64,000 nt of DNA from Dehalococcoidia bacterium UBA1328 (GCA_002306815.1 DBTA01000037.1:108412-172411), one strand, 5' to 3'; counted from the first letter of the stretch, positions 25,566-35,732 are shown. Numbers and translations: made by a program. The notes: generated from the letters alone by a model not told the origin.

Positions 25566-26708
25566 CTATTGATCGATCACCGATCCATCTTCGTGGAGCC
25601 GTGTGACTACTTCTCGAGGGTTTTCCGGGCAGTTTTCGATAGCGTCCGGTTTTAGCTCTAGGCCGATCCCGACGGCGTCCGAAATTTTCAGGTAGCCGTT
25701 GCCGTCGTGTTCTGCCATTCCGGTGACCATGTTGGATTTCGGCGGAACGTCCTCGCCAATCGGGTATTCCTGAATAGCAAAGTTTGGTGCGGTTGCAGCA
25801 ATTTGCAGGCATGCAGCGGTCGATACGGGTGACAGCGGGTTGTGAGGAACGACGCCAACATGACGCGCTTCCGCGAGGGCCGCGATTTTGCGGGCTCCAG
25901 AAATTCCTCCAACTAGACAAACGTCGGGTCGGACGTACTGCACTGCGTTGCGTGACAAAGCCATTTCAAACTCCCAAATCGACGAGAAGCGTTCTCCCGT
26001 CGCGATTGGGATATTGATCTTGTCGGCAACGTAAGCCATTTCGTCGAAGTTATCCGGGGTGACGGGGTCTTCGAAGAAGTAAGGGTGGAACTGCTCGATA
26101 CCCAGTCCAAGCTGTACTGCTTCGGTAGGTGTCATTCTGCGGTGAATTTCGATACAGAGGTCGACTCCTGTACCCACCGCGTCGCGGTAACCGCGTACGG
26201 TTTCTATAGCATCACCAATCTTGTCAGCGTGGGTTTTGAAGTAAGGAATATCGCGTTCCTCATCAAGGAACGGTGTTAGATGACCAACCGCAGTGAACCC
26301 CTGGTTTTTCGCGTCGACAATGCCTTTTGTGAGCACTTTAGTCGTGTCGCCGAAAACGTGGTAATACACTCTCGCTTTATCGCGCACCTTACCTCCGAGC
26401 AGTTGATGCACAGGCGCATCAAAATGCTTACCCATGATGTCCCAGAGGGCAATGTCTATTGCACTTAGCGCACCCATGATCGCTGCGCCTCGGAAGTGTG
26501 AGAAGCGGTACATGTACTGCCAGTGGTGTTCGATCCGAAGCGGATCTTCACCAATCAAGTATCGACCGAATTTTTCTATAGCCGACTGCGATGCTTCTAG
26601 AAATCCCCAGGCTCCAGATTCACCCAGTCCGATGATCCCGGAGTCGGTCTCTATTTGAACAAGCAAATATCGGTCGAGCATCAGTGGTGTGACTTTGGTG
26701 ATTTTCAT
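25566..26708 (-). CDS. Mandelate racemase/muconate lactonizing family enzyme
   Basis: A 380-residue enolase-superfamily protein, the second of three here. Ligands and acid-base residues: E187 and H189 in IEIHRRM, E213 in FFEDPV, E239 in IATGERF, D262 in VRPDVCLVGG and H289 in VPHN. The position that often carries a KxK motif reads TAVGHL. Pattern and length suit galactonate or related acid-sugar dehydratases. It is about 40% different in visible motifs from the copy at 21036, so the substrate is probably different. Confidence 0.88.
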   Translation of the reverse strand: MKITKVTPLMLDRYLLVQIETDSGIIGLGESGAWGFLEASQSAIEKFGRYLIGEDPLRIEHHWQYMYRFSHFRGAAIMGALSAIDIALWDIMGKHFDAPVHQLLGGKVRDKARVYYHVFGDTTKVLTKGIVDAKNQGFTAVGHLTPFLDEERDIPYFKTHADKIGDAIETVRGYRDAVGTGVDLCIEIHRRMTPTEAVQLGLGIEQFHPYFFEDPVTPDNFDEMAYVADKINIPIATGERFSSIWEFEMALSRNAVQYVRPDVCLVGGISGARKIAALAEARHVGVVPHNPLSPVSTAACLQIAATAPNFAIQEYPIGEDVPPKSNMVTGMAEHDGNGYLKISDAVGIGLELKPDAIENCPENPREVVTRLHEDGSVIDQ

Positions 26709-26809
26709 GAGATCGGCTTTTTTGGAGATCGGCTTGAGTTGGCAATAGCGTGTTTAAGAGACTTGTAAATCACGCCGTCGCCGATACTAAGCCCATGGAA
26801 ACGTTTTTG

Positions 26810-28030
26810 CTACGCCTGTCGAAGTTCTTTAGAAAGCAGGACTGCGATGAAGGCGACCGGAGTGCCCAGCATCGCGCTTATGATTAGGGCTTCTTCGTTA
26901 CCCAGCCATTCAGCGACTGCGCCGCCAAACAGCCAACCAAGTGGGAAGGTATTAATTGCGAGTACGTATAGGCTCATCACGCGGGCACGCATGTGATCGG
27001 CTGCTGATTTCTGGAACATCGTCAGAACCGAAGTGACCCACGGCATTGCTACCAGACCCATCACGAACAGGATCGTCAATGTAAGCGGTGTCGACCTTGA
27101 GAAACCGAACGCAATTTGACCCGAATCCCAAATGGCTCCCATAGAGATCATCATGTATGCGTGACGGTGATGAATGCCGTACAGAGAAACAGCGATAGCG
27201 CCAATAAGCATGCCTCCGCCGAAGACTCCACCCATTATCCCGAATCCTCCAGCACCGATTTTCAGTACATCGTTGGCGTAAATGGGCATTAGTGCAAAGA
27301 TCGCCACGCCGAACAAGTTTTGGAGGACTACTAACAGAGTTAGCCATAGAAGCGGAGGAGTGTTTCGTGCGTACCGCAGCCCGGTTTTAATTTGGTCTAG
27401 GAACGACTGCGCAGGTTCGTAGGCTGCCTGAGCAGTTCTTTCCGGTTCTCTAACCCTTAAAAGAAGCATGAGTCCGAACACGTTGCCGGCGACCACCAGC
27501 CAGAAAACGGTGTCTGCACCAGAGGCGGCAATAACGAAACCGACGATCAGCGGACCGATCATTTCACCCGTGGTTTGGGCGACTGACAGAATGCCGTTCG
27601 CGTTGCTTAGACGGTCGGATCGAACGATGTCGGCAATTAGTGCAAAGAAGGCTGGACCGTAAAGAGCTCCGCCAATTCCGCCAATTACCGAAACAGCGAT
27701 CATGTGCCACGGTTCGAGCAGTTCGGAAGAAATCAGAATGGCTGTGACTGCGGACGCGGCTGCAATAAGTGCACCTGCGCCAATCATCAGGTTTATCCTA
27801 CCGAATCGGTCTGAAATTACTCCGCCGATCAGCGCTAATGCGAGGATCGGAATTGCCCGTACTCCAGCGATCAGGCCGACCCACAGTTGCGAGTGTGTAA
27901 GTTCGAAGATCACCCACGAATTGGCTGTGCCGCGCATGAACACGCCAAGATCGAAAATTGCCTGGCTAACGATCAGGGCGCGGAACTGGGCATTGGACAA
28001 AACCTCCGCAAATTTTGGTCGAACACGCAT
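26810..28030 (-). CDS. MFS transporter
   Basis: A 406-residue protein with about twelve hydrophobic segments, of the MFS_3/EntS-like exporter type. The loop 2-3 motif is GGVISDRFGRINLM near 64. The NANGILSVAQTTGEMIGPLIVG segment near 143 is typical. It abuts the HAD gene (stop at 28031 against stop base 28030) and heads toward the enolase-superfamily gene. The cargo is not deducible; a role in import or export of sugar acids or their products is an inference from context. Confidence 0.88.
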   Translation of the reverse strand: MRVRPKFAEVLSNAQFRALIVSQAIFDLGVFMRGTANSWVIFELTHSQLWVGLIAGVRAIPILALALIGGVISDRFGRINLMIGAGALIAAASAVTAILISSELLEPWHMIAVSVIGGIGGALYGPAFFALIADIVRSDRLSNANGILSVAQTTGEMIGPLIVGFVIAASGADTVFWLVVAGNVFGLMLLLRVREPERTAQAAYEPAQSFLDQIKTGLRYARNTPPLLWLTLLVVLQNLFGVAIFALMPIYANDVLKIGAGGFGIMGGVFGGGMLIGAIAVSLYGIHHRHAYMMISMGAIWDSGQIAFGFSRSTPLTLTILFVMGLVAMPWVTSVLTMFQKSAADHMRARVMSLYVLAINTFPLGWLFGGAVAEWLGNEEALIISAMLGTPVAFIAVLLSKELRQA

Positions 28031-28843
28031 TTACTTAGTGGCTGCGATTAGATTTTCGAGAACGATGGCTACGCCATGATCGTCGTTGGATTCTGTTTCG
28101 TATGTTGCGATCGATTTGATTTCGGGAATTGCGTTTGCAACTGCCACCGACCACCCGCAATCACGGATCAGTTCAATATCGACGTAGTCATCTCCGAACG
28201 AAAGTACGTCTCTTAAAGGGATGTTCGAAGAACTCAGAAGATGGGCAACGGCTCCGGATTTGCTCGCTGCAGAAGGTACAACATTTAGGAATTGAACCCG
28301 ACCGGCTCGGAACACTTCGGTGTTTTTAGATAACCTAGATTCGAGTGTTTGCGCCAGTTCTTCCAGGTTGGAATCCATCCCATTCACCGAAATTTTTACC
28401 GGTTCGAACGTCATTGCTTCTTCAAATGAAACAATCATTGTGGGTGTGGCGGAGTTGAAAGCCCATAGTTCATCTATCTCATCGTCGTGATTTACAGCAA
28501 AGCGGGTGCCATCGATTTCAAGCGTCATCCTGGGTTCGGGATTCATTTCCGAAACCAGAGACCAACACATGCGTGCATCATCGAGATTTATGGTGATTCG
28601 GAGGTTGCCCGTGAGTTCGGCGCGTCCGGTGGCAATAGTTCCGTTCATTTGAACAAGTGACGTGATTTCGAGAATGTCGTTGCCAACGAGAGTTTGAAGT
28701 ACTCGTTCCGGGCGCGACGTAGCAATGATGATCGGATAACCGGAATTGTGGACAGCATGAATAGCAGCACGAGTGCGTTCGTCCAGTCGAGAGTTCGAGT
28801 TGAGCGCTGTCTCGTCGAGATCCATGGCGACTGCTTTTGGCAA
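28031..28843 (-). CDS. HAD-IIB (Cof-type) phosphatase
   Basis: A 270-residue HAD hydrolase. Motif I is DLDETALNS near residue 8, motif II is IIATSRP near 42, and motif III/IV is SFGDDYVDIELI near 210. I use the TTG at 28843, which places motif I at the usual distance from the N-terminus. The alternative ATG at 28930 would overlap the upstream MFS gene by 55 bases. It lies in a run of MFS genes. Substrate unknown; Cof-type enzymes act on sugar phosphates and nucleotides. Confidence 0.8.
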   Translation of the reverse strand: MPKAVAMDLDETALNSNSRLDERTRAAIHAVHNSGYPIIIATSRPERVLQTLVGNDILEITSLVQMNGTIATGRAELTGNLRITINLDDARMCWSLVSEMNPEPRMTLEIDGTRFAVNHDDEIDELWAFNSATPTMIVSFEEAMTFEPVKISVNGMDSNLEELAQTLESRLSKNTEVFRAGRVQFLNVVPSAASKSGAVAHLLSSSNIPLRDVLSFGDDYVDIELIRDCGWSVAVANAIPEIKSIATYETESNDDHGVAIVLENLIAATK

Positions 28844-28875
28844 TCGAGTTGTGAAATCGGGCAGTTTCAGGTCTA

Positions 28876-30156
28876 TTAAACCTCTTCTGTTTCTGTTGGA
28901 CGTAATTGTGCACCGAGTAACGCTGGCCATTTCAAGGTAGCGGCTAACGTCGCAATGAAACCCAACCCGCCGAGCGTGGCAATCATTGCTGCCGAACCTG
29001 ATTCTTCAGCAATCCAACCACCAAGTAGAAGTCCCAATGGCAGTCCGTATATTCCGAGCGATCGGATTCCCATCACGCGCCCTCGAGTCTCGGTAGTTGT
29101 GGCTCGGAGTAGTCCGGCCACCATGGCGACGAACGTGGTTCCGCCACTGAATCCCCAGATGAACAGCATTAAAGCGAACAACCACAGAGGTGGTGTCAGC
29201 GCCAGTAGCAGCATGATGAAGTGCCAGATCGTAGATCCAATGATCATTATTCGTGTTGGATTCGCTAAGTTTTTTCTGATGCCGATATATGTTGCGCCGG
29301 AAAGCGCTCCGAGGGATGCAACTGCAGCGAGGCGCCCGATACCCGTTCCACCAAGCTCGTATAACTCATCACAGACAACCGTCATTAATCCGTTGACGAC
29401 AGGGAATGCTGAGAACTCGATCAGAAAGGAGAAGAAAATCAGACCAGGAAGGAACTTGCTCTTACGAACGTAGCTGAGACCTTCTAAAAGACCGGACTTG
29501 ATGCTCGCGTTTCTAACTTTCGAAGCCGTTGTCCGAGTCTCCACTTTGAGCGCAGCGACTGTCGCGAACAGGTATAGGACGGTGATCGAAATGTAGGCGA
29601 CGTCGAGTCCGAGAAGTTCGAATATCGTTCCGCCCGCTAGCGCGCCGACAACCCGTGCTCCATCTAGCGTGGATCGAGAAAGACCAATGGCGCCGTGAAG
29701 AGAGTTGGCGGGTACTGCATCGGCGGTGAGTGCTTGAACCAGTACCAGGTCGAGCATCCGCACCATGCTCCCGGCGGTAACAATCAAGTAAGCGTGCCAG
29801 AACTGAAGAGTGTCGTTAATTATCAATGTAGTCAGAATTGAAGCGAGCACGACACCAAAAATGCGCACAGACACCTGAAGCCTTTTTCGGTCGAATCTAT
29901 CGACCATCAAACCGTATAGCGGTCCCAAAAGCGTTCCGGCGAATTTTAGAGCGCCAATTAGACCGACCAGCAAAGGAGAGTTGGTGTCGCGCAGCACGAA
30001 CATCGCAAGAACAATGATCTCCATTTCGATCGCCCAGAGACTGAGGGCCTCTGAAGACCAGACGAATCGATAATTGCCAAACCGTAATACCCAGAACGGA
30101 TTCAGTCCTGAGGTATTCGATTCGCTGGGGGGCTGTTTTGCCGTTGACTCGACCAT
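28876..30156 (-). CDS. MFS transporter
   Basis: A 426-residue twelve-segment MFS protein of the same broad type as its neighbours. Motif: YGLMVDRFDRKRLQ near 80. The RATTTETRGRVMGIRSLG segment near 355 resembles the PxxxRGRVM loop of EntS-like transporters. A 28-residue polar N-terminus precedes TM1. It lies 51 bases downstream of another MFS gene, so these may form a transporter array or half-redundant paralogues. Cargo unknown. Confidence 0.86.
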   Translation of the reverse strand: MVESTAKQPPSESNTSGLNPFWVLRFGNYRFVWSSEALSLWAIEMEIIVLAMFVLRDTNSPLLVGLIGALKFAGTLLGPLYGLMVDRFDRKRLQVSVRIFGVVLASILTTLIINDTLQFWHAYLIVTAGSMVRMLDLVLVQALTADAVPANSLHGAIGLSRSTLDGARVVGALAGGTIFELLGLDVAYISITVLYLFATVAALKVETRTTASKVRNASIKSGLLEGLSYVRKSKFLPGLIFFSFLIEFSAFPVVNGLMTVVCDELYELGGTGIGRLAAVASLGALSGATYIGIRKNLANPTRIMIIGSTIWHFIMLLLALTPPLWLFALMLFIWGFSGGTTFVAMVAGLLRATTTETRGRVMGIRSLGIYGLPLGLLLGGWIAEESGSAAMIATLGGLGFIATLAATLKWPALLGAQLRPTETEEV

Positions 30157-30207
30157 CGTTTGTGAGGCGATTGTGTCACGTCGGCGCGCTCTGGTGAAAG
30201 GTTCGCT

Positions 30208-31461
30208 CTAGCGCGCTCGTCGCAGGGCGGGGGTCGATATCAATGCTGTTCCTGAAATCAACAGTCCGCCAGCAATACCAATGAAAAGCGTTGGTTGGAT
30301 TCCGATTGTTTCGATTCCGACTCCACCGATGATCCAACCCAACTGGTGGGTGAGAACCACCATGAAGTAGAGGCTCATCACTCGACCCCGCATGTTTTCC
30401 GATGCCGTGGTTTGAAGCAACACTGGAACCGAAATCATCCATCCCGAGAATGCCAAGCCCATAGAAACCATTGCCAATCCGGTAATCCATACGTTCGGAG
30501 CGACTGCAAAAAGGAGAACCGAGCCGTTGAACATCGCCATAGCGAAAATCAGCAAATAGCCTTTCCGCACTCGTTTGCTAACAAGGAACAGAACCAAAGA
30601 ACCGATAAGTGCTCCTACTCCATTGAGTCCGAGTATTACCCCGTAGCCAAATTCTCCTAATCCGAGTTCGTCTTTCACCTTTACAGGAATAGCTGGTTGA
30701 TACGTCCCCATGAACAGCGCGCTAAAACCGATGATCAACAAAGCTCGGATTATGGGCGTTCTATACGAGTACGCGATACCTTCCTTAATATCATCGAACA
30801 TATTTCGGCCACTAGGAACGGAGGCATGACGAGTGCGGACGAACATGATCATTACGGCAGAAAAGCCGTACAGCGCGGCGAGTACGTAAAACGCCATATC
30901 TTGTCCGATCAGAAGCAGTATTCCTCCAAGGCTCGGACCGGCTATTGTTGCCGTCATCGAGATTCCGGTGTTCAAACTCGATGCTGAGATCAGTCGTTCC
31001 CGACCGACGATGTCAACTGCAAATGCCTGACTGGTGGGGTTGTGAAGAGCAAACATTGCTCCCGTAACGAGAGAAATCGGGATCAAATTCCACCACTCGA
31101 AGACATCTGTGGTAAGCAGAACGGCGGTAAGGAACGCCATCGAAGTGATGATTAGCTTCGTGCGCCAGAGCAATTGCCATCGCTCAGTTCGGTCTGCGAG
31201 TGCACCTCCTATTAATGAGATTGAAATAATCGCGATACCTGGCATTGCATTTACGATGCCCATAAGTAACGCTGAGTCGGTACGTTCCAGAACTATCCAA
31301 GCTTGCGCCATGTTGCGGATCTGGTAACCGGCGAACGTCGCAAGGTTCGACAGCACGAGCAGCCGATAATCTGGAATACCAAGAACACTGAACACACCGT
31401 TCTTATTCAACGATGGAGCGGATGGTTCTTGATTTTGAGGGCTCTTTGAGCTCGACTGCAT
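30208..31461 (-). CDS. MFS transporter
   Basis: A 417-residue twelve-segment MFS protein. Motif: LIGGALADRTERWQLL near 82. The helix-5 region ISASSLNTGISMTATIAGPSLGG and the loop SENMRGRVMSLYFM near 351 mark it as MFS_3/EntS-like. It follows the enolase-superfamily gene at 31519 by 57 bases on the same strand and is a good candidate to move that enzyme's substrate or product. This is inferred from position only. Confidence 0.86.
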   Translation of the reverse strand: MQSSSKSPQNQEPSAPSLNKNGVFSVLGIPDYRLLVLSNLATFAGYQIRNMAQAWIVLERTDSALLMGIVNAMPGIAIISISLIGGALADRTERWQLLWRTKLIITSMAFLTAVLLTTDVFEWWNLIPISLVTGAMFALHNPTSQAFAVDIVGRERLISASSLNTGISMTATIAGPSLGGILLLIGQDMAFYVLAALYGFSAVMIMFVRTRHASVPSGRNMFDDIKEGIAYSYRTPIIRALLIIGFSALFMGTYQPAIPVKVKDELGLGEFGYGVILGLNGVGALIGSLVLFLVSKRVRKGYLLIFAMAMFNGSVLLFAVAPNVWITGLAMVSMGLAFSGWMISVPVLLQTTASENMRGRVMSLYFMVVLTHQLGWIIGGVGIETIGIQPTLFIGIAGGLLISGTALISTPALRRAR

Positions 31462-31518
31462 GGTTCTATCGTTTACCAGAGTCGAATTCTTATAGAGTCT
31501 GATGGTGTAATCAAGTAC

Positions 31519-32709
31519 TTAGTGATTCACGATGAACGGTTCGAGCAGTCTTTCGTTAATTTCAACACCGATTCCTGGACGATCGGGAAGGTTAAATCCC
31601 CCATCGGCGTACTTCCACGCAGTGTCTGAGGCTTCTTCCAGTCGATCTGAAAGTCCACCCTGGAATTCCTGCAGGTATTCGGGTGACGCTACCGCCGCGC
31701 ACTGGAGAGTTGCTGCCTGGAATACCGACACTCCGCTCCCCATATGAGGTGTGGTTTTTATTCCGGCATCGGCAGCGATACCCATTTGCACCATGTAGTC
31801 GGTAAACCCGGTTCGACCAATGTCGGGTTGATAAACATCGAGTGCCCGAGGCTCCTGAACCCACTGTTCCATCTGGTATCGAGATCGGAAGTGTTCGCCC
31901 AGAGCAATATCTGCTCCCGGTCTTTTCACTAACTCCTGGTGTCCGACAAGATCTTCGGGCTGAAGCGGACACTCAAAGAAACGAACGTCACGTTTTCCAT
32001 ATTCAATCTTCCCTAGTTCTGCAGATTCGTGTGAGCACATCCACAAGGTATCGACCATCCACTGTTCGAGTTCTGGTGCACCTGCCTGGAGCCCGTCGAG
32101 TTCAGCGATACCACTGTCTACGTCACCCGTGAGAAATATTTTTGCTCCGCGCAGACCGGTATCGATCCACTTATTAACGTGGTCGACCCTCTCTTCTAAC
32201 GTCGAACGTCGAACTCCGGAGAGATAAACGTCGAACTTTGGTCGAGGATTCTGGTCGAGCATGGCGGCAACGGGTGTTTGCTCTCGTTTGCCAATGGCGT
32301 CCCATACTGCAATATCTATTGCTGCCAGAGCATCGAGCCAGTACCCGGACGAGTAGCCCCTACCTCTTTGAATGTCGTAAAGAAAATCCCAGAGCGCCCC
32401 GGGGTTTTCGAAATCTTGACCTTCGATCATTTGCCCGAGAATGTCGTTCACGATGAGAGTCACAACCTCGGGACCGATTCCGGTATTTGCCTCACCCCAG
32501 CCAACTGTTCCATCGCTGAGAGTCACCTTCACAAGAGGAGTTTCCACGTAGCGAGCGTAAACGGTTTGCCACCCTTGTTTGAACTCGAATCTTTCGGTTA
32601 CCCGGTCACCTTCGTTAGCGCGATACGACTCCCAGTAAGAAGCCGTATTCTTGAATGCGAGGTGTACGGATTCAATCGTCTTGATGTTGAAGCTGGTGTT
32701 GGTCGTCAT
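31519..32709 (-). CDS. Enolase-superfamily enzyme, divergent
   Basis: A 396-residue protein of the enolase superfamily. Putative ligands: D220 in VDTLWMC, E246 in FFECPL, E272 in LGEHFRS, D296 in YQPDIGRTG and H322 in TTPHMGSG. The second-strand lysine may be K190 in GAKIF. The sequence differs clearly from the other two copies (CSHESAELGKIEYGKRD insert). I use ATG 32709: the longer frame to 32853 would read through a perfect 17-bp inverted repeat and lacks family similarity. Substrate unknown. Confidence 0.84.
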   Translation of the reverse strand: MTTNTSFNIKTIESVHLAFKNTASYWESYRANEGDRVTERFEFKQGWQTVYARYVETPLVKVTLSDGTVGWGEANTGIGPEVVTLIVNDILGQMIEGQDFENPGALWDFLYDIQRGRGYSSGYWLDALAAIDIAVWDAIGKREQTPVAAMLDQNPRPKFDVYLSGVRRSTLEERVDHVNKWIDTGLRGAKIFLTGDVDSGIAELDGLQAGAPELEQWMVDTLWMCSHESAELGKIEYGKRDVRFFECPLQPEDLVGHQELVKRPGADIALGEHFRSRYQMEQWVQEPRALDVYQPDIGRTGFTDYMVQMGIAADAGIKTTPHMGSGVSVFQAATLQCAAVASPEYLQEFQGGLSDRLEEASDTAWKYADGGFNLPDRPGIGVEINERLLEPFIVNH

Positions 32710-32785
32710 GTTTGAAGCTGGCGTAGATCGCTCTCGGGAGAGTTTGATAATGCTGTATTTCGGGCTGCTAAATATTGGGATCGTA

Positions 32786-32831
32786 ACGCGTTTGCAGCAT
32801 CGAAAGTTTACTTGCGATGCTGCAAACGCGT
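32786..32831. repeat. Perfect 17-bp inverted repeat upstream of the enolase-superfamily gene; possible operator or leader hairpin
   Basis: Arms 32786-32802 and 32815-32831 (core GTTTGCAGCATCG) are perfect complements around a 12-base spacer. It lies 77 bases before the ATG at 32709. No T-tract follows on either strand, so it does not look like a terminator. It could bind a dimeric regulator or form a leader hairpin. The rest of the 332-base gap (32710-33041) holds no gene that I can support. Confidence 0.7.
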
Positions 32832-33041
32832 ATGTAGATAGTAGAAATGGCAAATGCGAATGGCTTTACCGTGAACCGTGTTTATTTACTTTCGGTTATT
32901 CGTAAGCGAACGTTGACTTTGGGGAGTTTTCCCACGTATATTGCGCGAGGATTTCGTGCAAAATTTCTTGTTATTTGATGAGAAAAAGAGCACTGATGTG
33001 AGGCGAAAGTTAAGCCGTCGTATAATTGTCAGATATCAGGC

Positions 33042-34406
33042 TTATTCGTTTTTGATATTCAGGCGTACCACGACAAGTCCTGCCGTGAGTGCTATTGCAG
33101 CAGCGACGAAATAGACGAACTGGTACGCCTCAGCAAACGATAGTTCTGCTCGGGTTTGTTGCCAGTTGACGAGTGATGTCATCACAGCAATAGACAATAC
33201 TGTCCCGACAGTTTGTGAGACGGTGAGCGCTGCCGATGTAGATCCCGCGTGCTCACTCGGCGTATCGCGAAGGGTAAGTGTGTACACAGCCGCTTGGTGG
33301 ATTCCGAAACCGAGCCCGAGAACCGCGGTAGAGATCACGACATAAGACATGGTGGGAGTTACTCCAGCAGATCCGACCAATGCCAATCCAATAGCTGTGA
33401 TTACAGTTCCGGCGAATGTGACTTTTCGATCGCCTAGTCGATCAGCGAGCCAGCCTGCCATCCCCGATCCCGCAAAGTTCATTGCTGCCATCAAGGCAAG
33501 CAAAGCACCCAGCGTGAATCCACTGCGTCCCATCACGTCAGAAACGTAAAACGGGAACAAGAACCACATAACGAATGAGGCGACTGTTAGAAGCAAGTTA
33601 GAGGTGGCACCGACTTTGAAGCCAAGAAACTGCGTCAGGCCGTTGGGTAGTATCGTAAATCGACCAGTCTTTTTGCCTCGACTGAATACCAAAAGCAAAA
33701 CGAACGTCGTCACATAAAGTACGACCGGTAACGGGGCTATCCATCCGTGCACTCGTGCGAACGACAGTCCGGTGACCAATACAAATAGCATTGAGAAAAG
33801 GGTCAGCGAACCTATGAGATCGAATCGGTGCCTTAGCCTGCCGGTAACTGAAGACGCAAGAGGGCCTCTGAGCCAGGTGATTAGTACGATCAACAGTGCT
33901 GCACCAATCGGGATCCTTGCCCAGAAGATCGCTGGCCAGCCGATTTCTTGACCGAGCAAACCTCCGCCAAGAGTGCCAGCGAACGTTCCAAGTCCCATCG
34001 CTCCAAGTGTGACGCCTAGAGCCGCACCTCTCCGTTGGGGGCCGAACGCTCTGGCAACCAGTGCGGGGGCGAGAGTGAACAAGATGGCGACCCCGATGCC
34101 TTGAGGTATGCGGAGAGCCACGATTGGCGTCAGGGAGTCCTGCAGTGATATCAGTCCGACAGAAGCCGTGTAGACAACGATTCCTGCTGCCAATGGCCAC
34201 TTGATACCGAACCGATCGGCAATACCGCCGGCTACGAATCCAGTGCCGCTCCTGGCACCGTGGTACATGATGATGATTAATTGAACGCTGACTAGAGTTT
34301 CGTTAAGGTCCGCGCGAAAACGCGGCAGATTGACGTTGATAGAAAAATCGAGTGCGCCGAGAAAGAGTGCTCCACTCCCAACAACGATCGCCACTACTTG
34401 AGCCAA
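33042..34406 (-). CDS. MFS transporter, DHA2/EmrB-like
   Basis: A 454-residue MFS protein with up to fourteen hydrophobic segments. The TM1 motif is FLGALDFSINVNLPRF near 16 (compare LDxTIVNVALP of DHA2 drug exporters), and the loop motif is AGGIADRFGIKWPL near 58. TTG start at 34406; the frame is open about 30 codons further upstream but offers no standard start. Probably a proton-coupled exporter. It ends the transporter-rich stretch. Confidence 0.85.
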   Translation of the reverse strand: MAQVVAIVVGSGALFLGALDFSINVNLPRFRADLNETLVSVQLIIIMYHGARSGTGFVAGGIADRFGIKWPLAAGIVVYTASVGLISLQDSLTPIVALRIPQGIGVAILFTLAPALVARAFGPQRRGAALGVTLGAMGLGTFAGTLGGGLLGQEIGWPAIFWARIPIGAALLIVLITWLRGPLASSVTGRLRHRFDLIGSLTLFSMLFVLVTGLSFARVHGWIAPLPVVLYVTTFVLLLVFSRGKKTGRFTILPNGLTQFLGFKVGATSNLLLTVASFVMWFLFPFYVSDVMGRSGFTLGALLALMAAMNFAGSGMAGWLADRLGDRKVTFAGTVITAIGLALVGSAGVTPTMSYVVISTAVLGLGFGIHQAAVYTLTLRDTPSEHAGSTSAALTVSQTVGTVLSIAVMTSLVNWQQTRAELSFAEAYQFVYFVAAAIALTAGLVVVRLNIKNE

Positions 34407-34506
34407 TCTGGTTACGCCTAGATTCTGTGTTGCTCCACCGGCGTCGGTAGCAGAAATATCGGTTCGTTCAGCGCTTGAGATAACTAGTTCCCGTCGGTTT
34501 TATGGG

Positions 34507-35556
34507 TCAGTCGAGAGGAAGTTCGGTGACAATGCCTGCGTACTCTTCGCTTATGTAAAGAGTTGTCTCGGTGGCAAGAATTCCGGTCGGTGAAACTGCG
34601 CTGCTGGCGATTACAGTTGTCGTGCCGTTTTCCCATTTCAATACTCGACCGGGATGAGCCACGGAATTCACGCTGTAATCCCCGCCTGAGAAGACATCCT
34701 TCGTGTTGGTGGAGAATTCGGCGACATACATCGTTCCGTCAGGTCCAAAGGTGATGTCGGTGATGGTTGTAAATCCAGTGGCATACAACTCAGTTTCGCC
34801 TTCATCCATAGCGTCGCCGTCGTTGTTGAGGTCTTCGACTCGCCAAACCGCTGCCTCGCCATTTGGGTATGGGAAGCCGGTAAGGAATCCGACGTAAACC
34901 GCGTTGTCAGGACCACGGCTAATGCCTGTAGGAACCATCTCGATTGGCACTTCGTGATTTGGTATTGAGAAGTTCTCGAACACCACGTAGTCATGGATGT
35001 TCCCATCGATATCCACCTTCACTAGCGAATTGCCGCCTGGGTCAGAGATGATCCATCCATTTACTTCTGGCGCATCGACAATGTCGTACGGGTTCGAGAA
35101 TCGATTTCTTAGCGAAGCTTGCGGGTCGGTAGCTGGTGTGACTGGTTCGAACTCAGATTCGCCTCCGAGTCGGAACATGCGCGCCGAGTGGCTTCCTCGA
35201 AATTCGCCTACGATGAAATATATATCGTCGTTTAGAAGACTAATGGCGGAAGGTCCCGCTCGGTACGCTGCATCGGGTCCGGTGTTAAGGGAGTGGGGTA
35301 GTCGCTTTTCAGTAAGTGAACGGGATGTGCGATCTTGCGCTACCTCAATCAGGCGACCTCCACCTGTCTCCGCTACCAGCAATCTTCCGTCATCCGTTAT
35401 TACGAGACCGCGAGGAGACGTCAGACCATCAACCACTATCGTTCGTTCGTTATGAGCAGAATCAGCAACGGCAAACTGGCCGTCTCCACTGGAGTCATTG
35501 CCACAGCCAATAATTACGATTATCAGTAGCAGCGAGGTCACGCGATTGAGATTCAT
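34507..35556 (-). CDS. Lipoprotein with beta-propeller (ScyD/ScyE or NHL-like)
   Basis: A 349-residue secreted lipoprotein: signal peptide with an IIGC lipobox (Cys18), then repeats of the kind seen in ScyD/ScyE and SMP-30/NHL propellers (SPRGLVITDDGRLLVAETGGGR, GPDNAVYVGFLTG, ITFGPDGTMYVAEF). No catalytic residues are obvious. I start at ATG 35556; a longer frame to 35589 adds residues before the signal peptide. Likely an extracytoplasmic binding or scaffold protein. Function unknown. Confidence 0.8.
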   Translation of the reverse strand: MNLNRVTSLLLIIVIIGCGNDSSGDGQFAVADSAHNERTIVVDGLTSPRGLVITDDGRLLVAETGGGRLIEVAQDRTSRSLTEKRLPHSLNTGPDAAYRAGPSAISLLNDDIYFIVGEFRGSHSARMFRLGGESEFEPVTPATDPQASLRNRFSNPYDIVDAPEVNGWIISDPGGNSLVKVDIDGNIHDYVVFENFSIPNHEVPIEMVPTGISRGPDNAVYVGFLTGFPYPNGEAAVWRVEDLNNDGDAMDEGETELYATGFTTITDITFGPDGTMYVAEFSTNTKDVFSGGDYSVNSVAHPGRVLKWENGTTTVIASSAVSPTGILATETTLYISEEYAGIVTELPLD

Positions 35557-35732
35557 GACACCTAACATACACGCAGAACACCTAAGCAAGTTGCGTAAGA
35601 GATTCGCAATTTGAAACGACCTAACCGCATTCCATACCGCATTCCATTGAATTAGGCAGAGATTGAAGTTGTCTGTATATTTTTGCAGGGATTTTTCTAG
35701 CCGTACTGAGCCAAAGAATAGGAATACGACAA

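Noticed and set aside
32913..32942. Plus-strand promoter TTGACT-18-TATATT
   Set aside because: Good match, but no plus-strand gene or RNA follows for nearly 3 kb; it probably arises by chance in an AT-rich gap.
33021..33026. TATAAT on the plus strand before the MFS gene at 33042
   Set aside because: The gene is on the minus strand with its stop here. There is no -35 box, so it is not a promoter for it.
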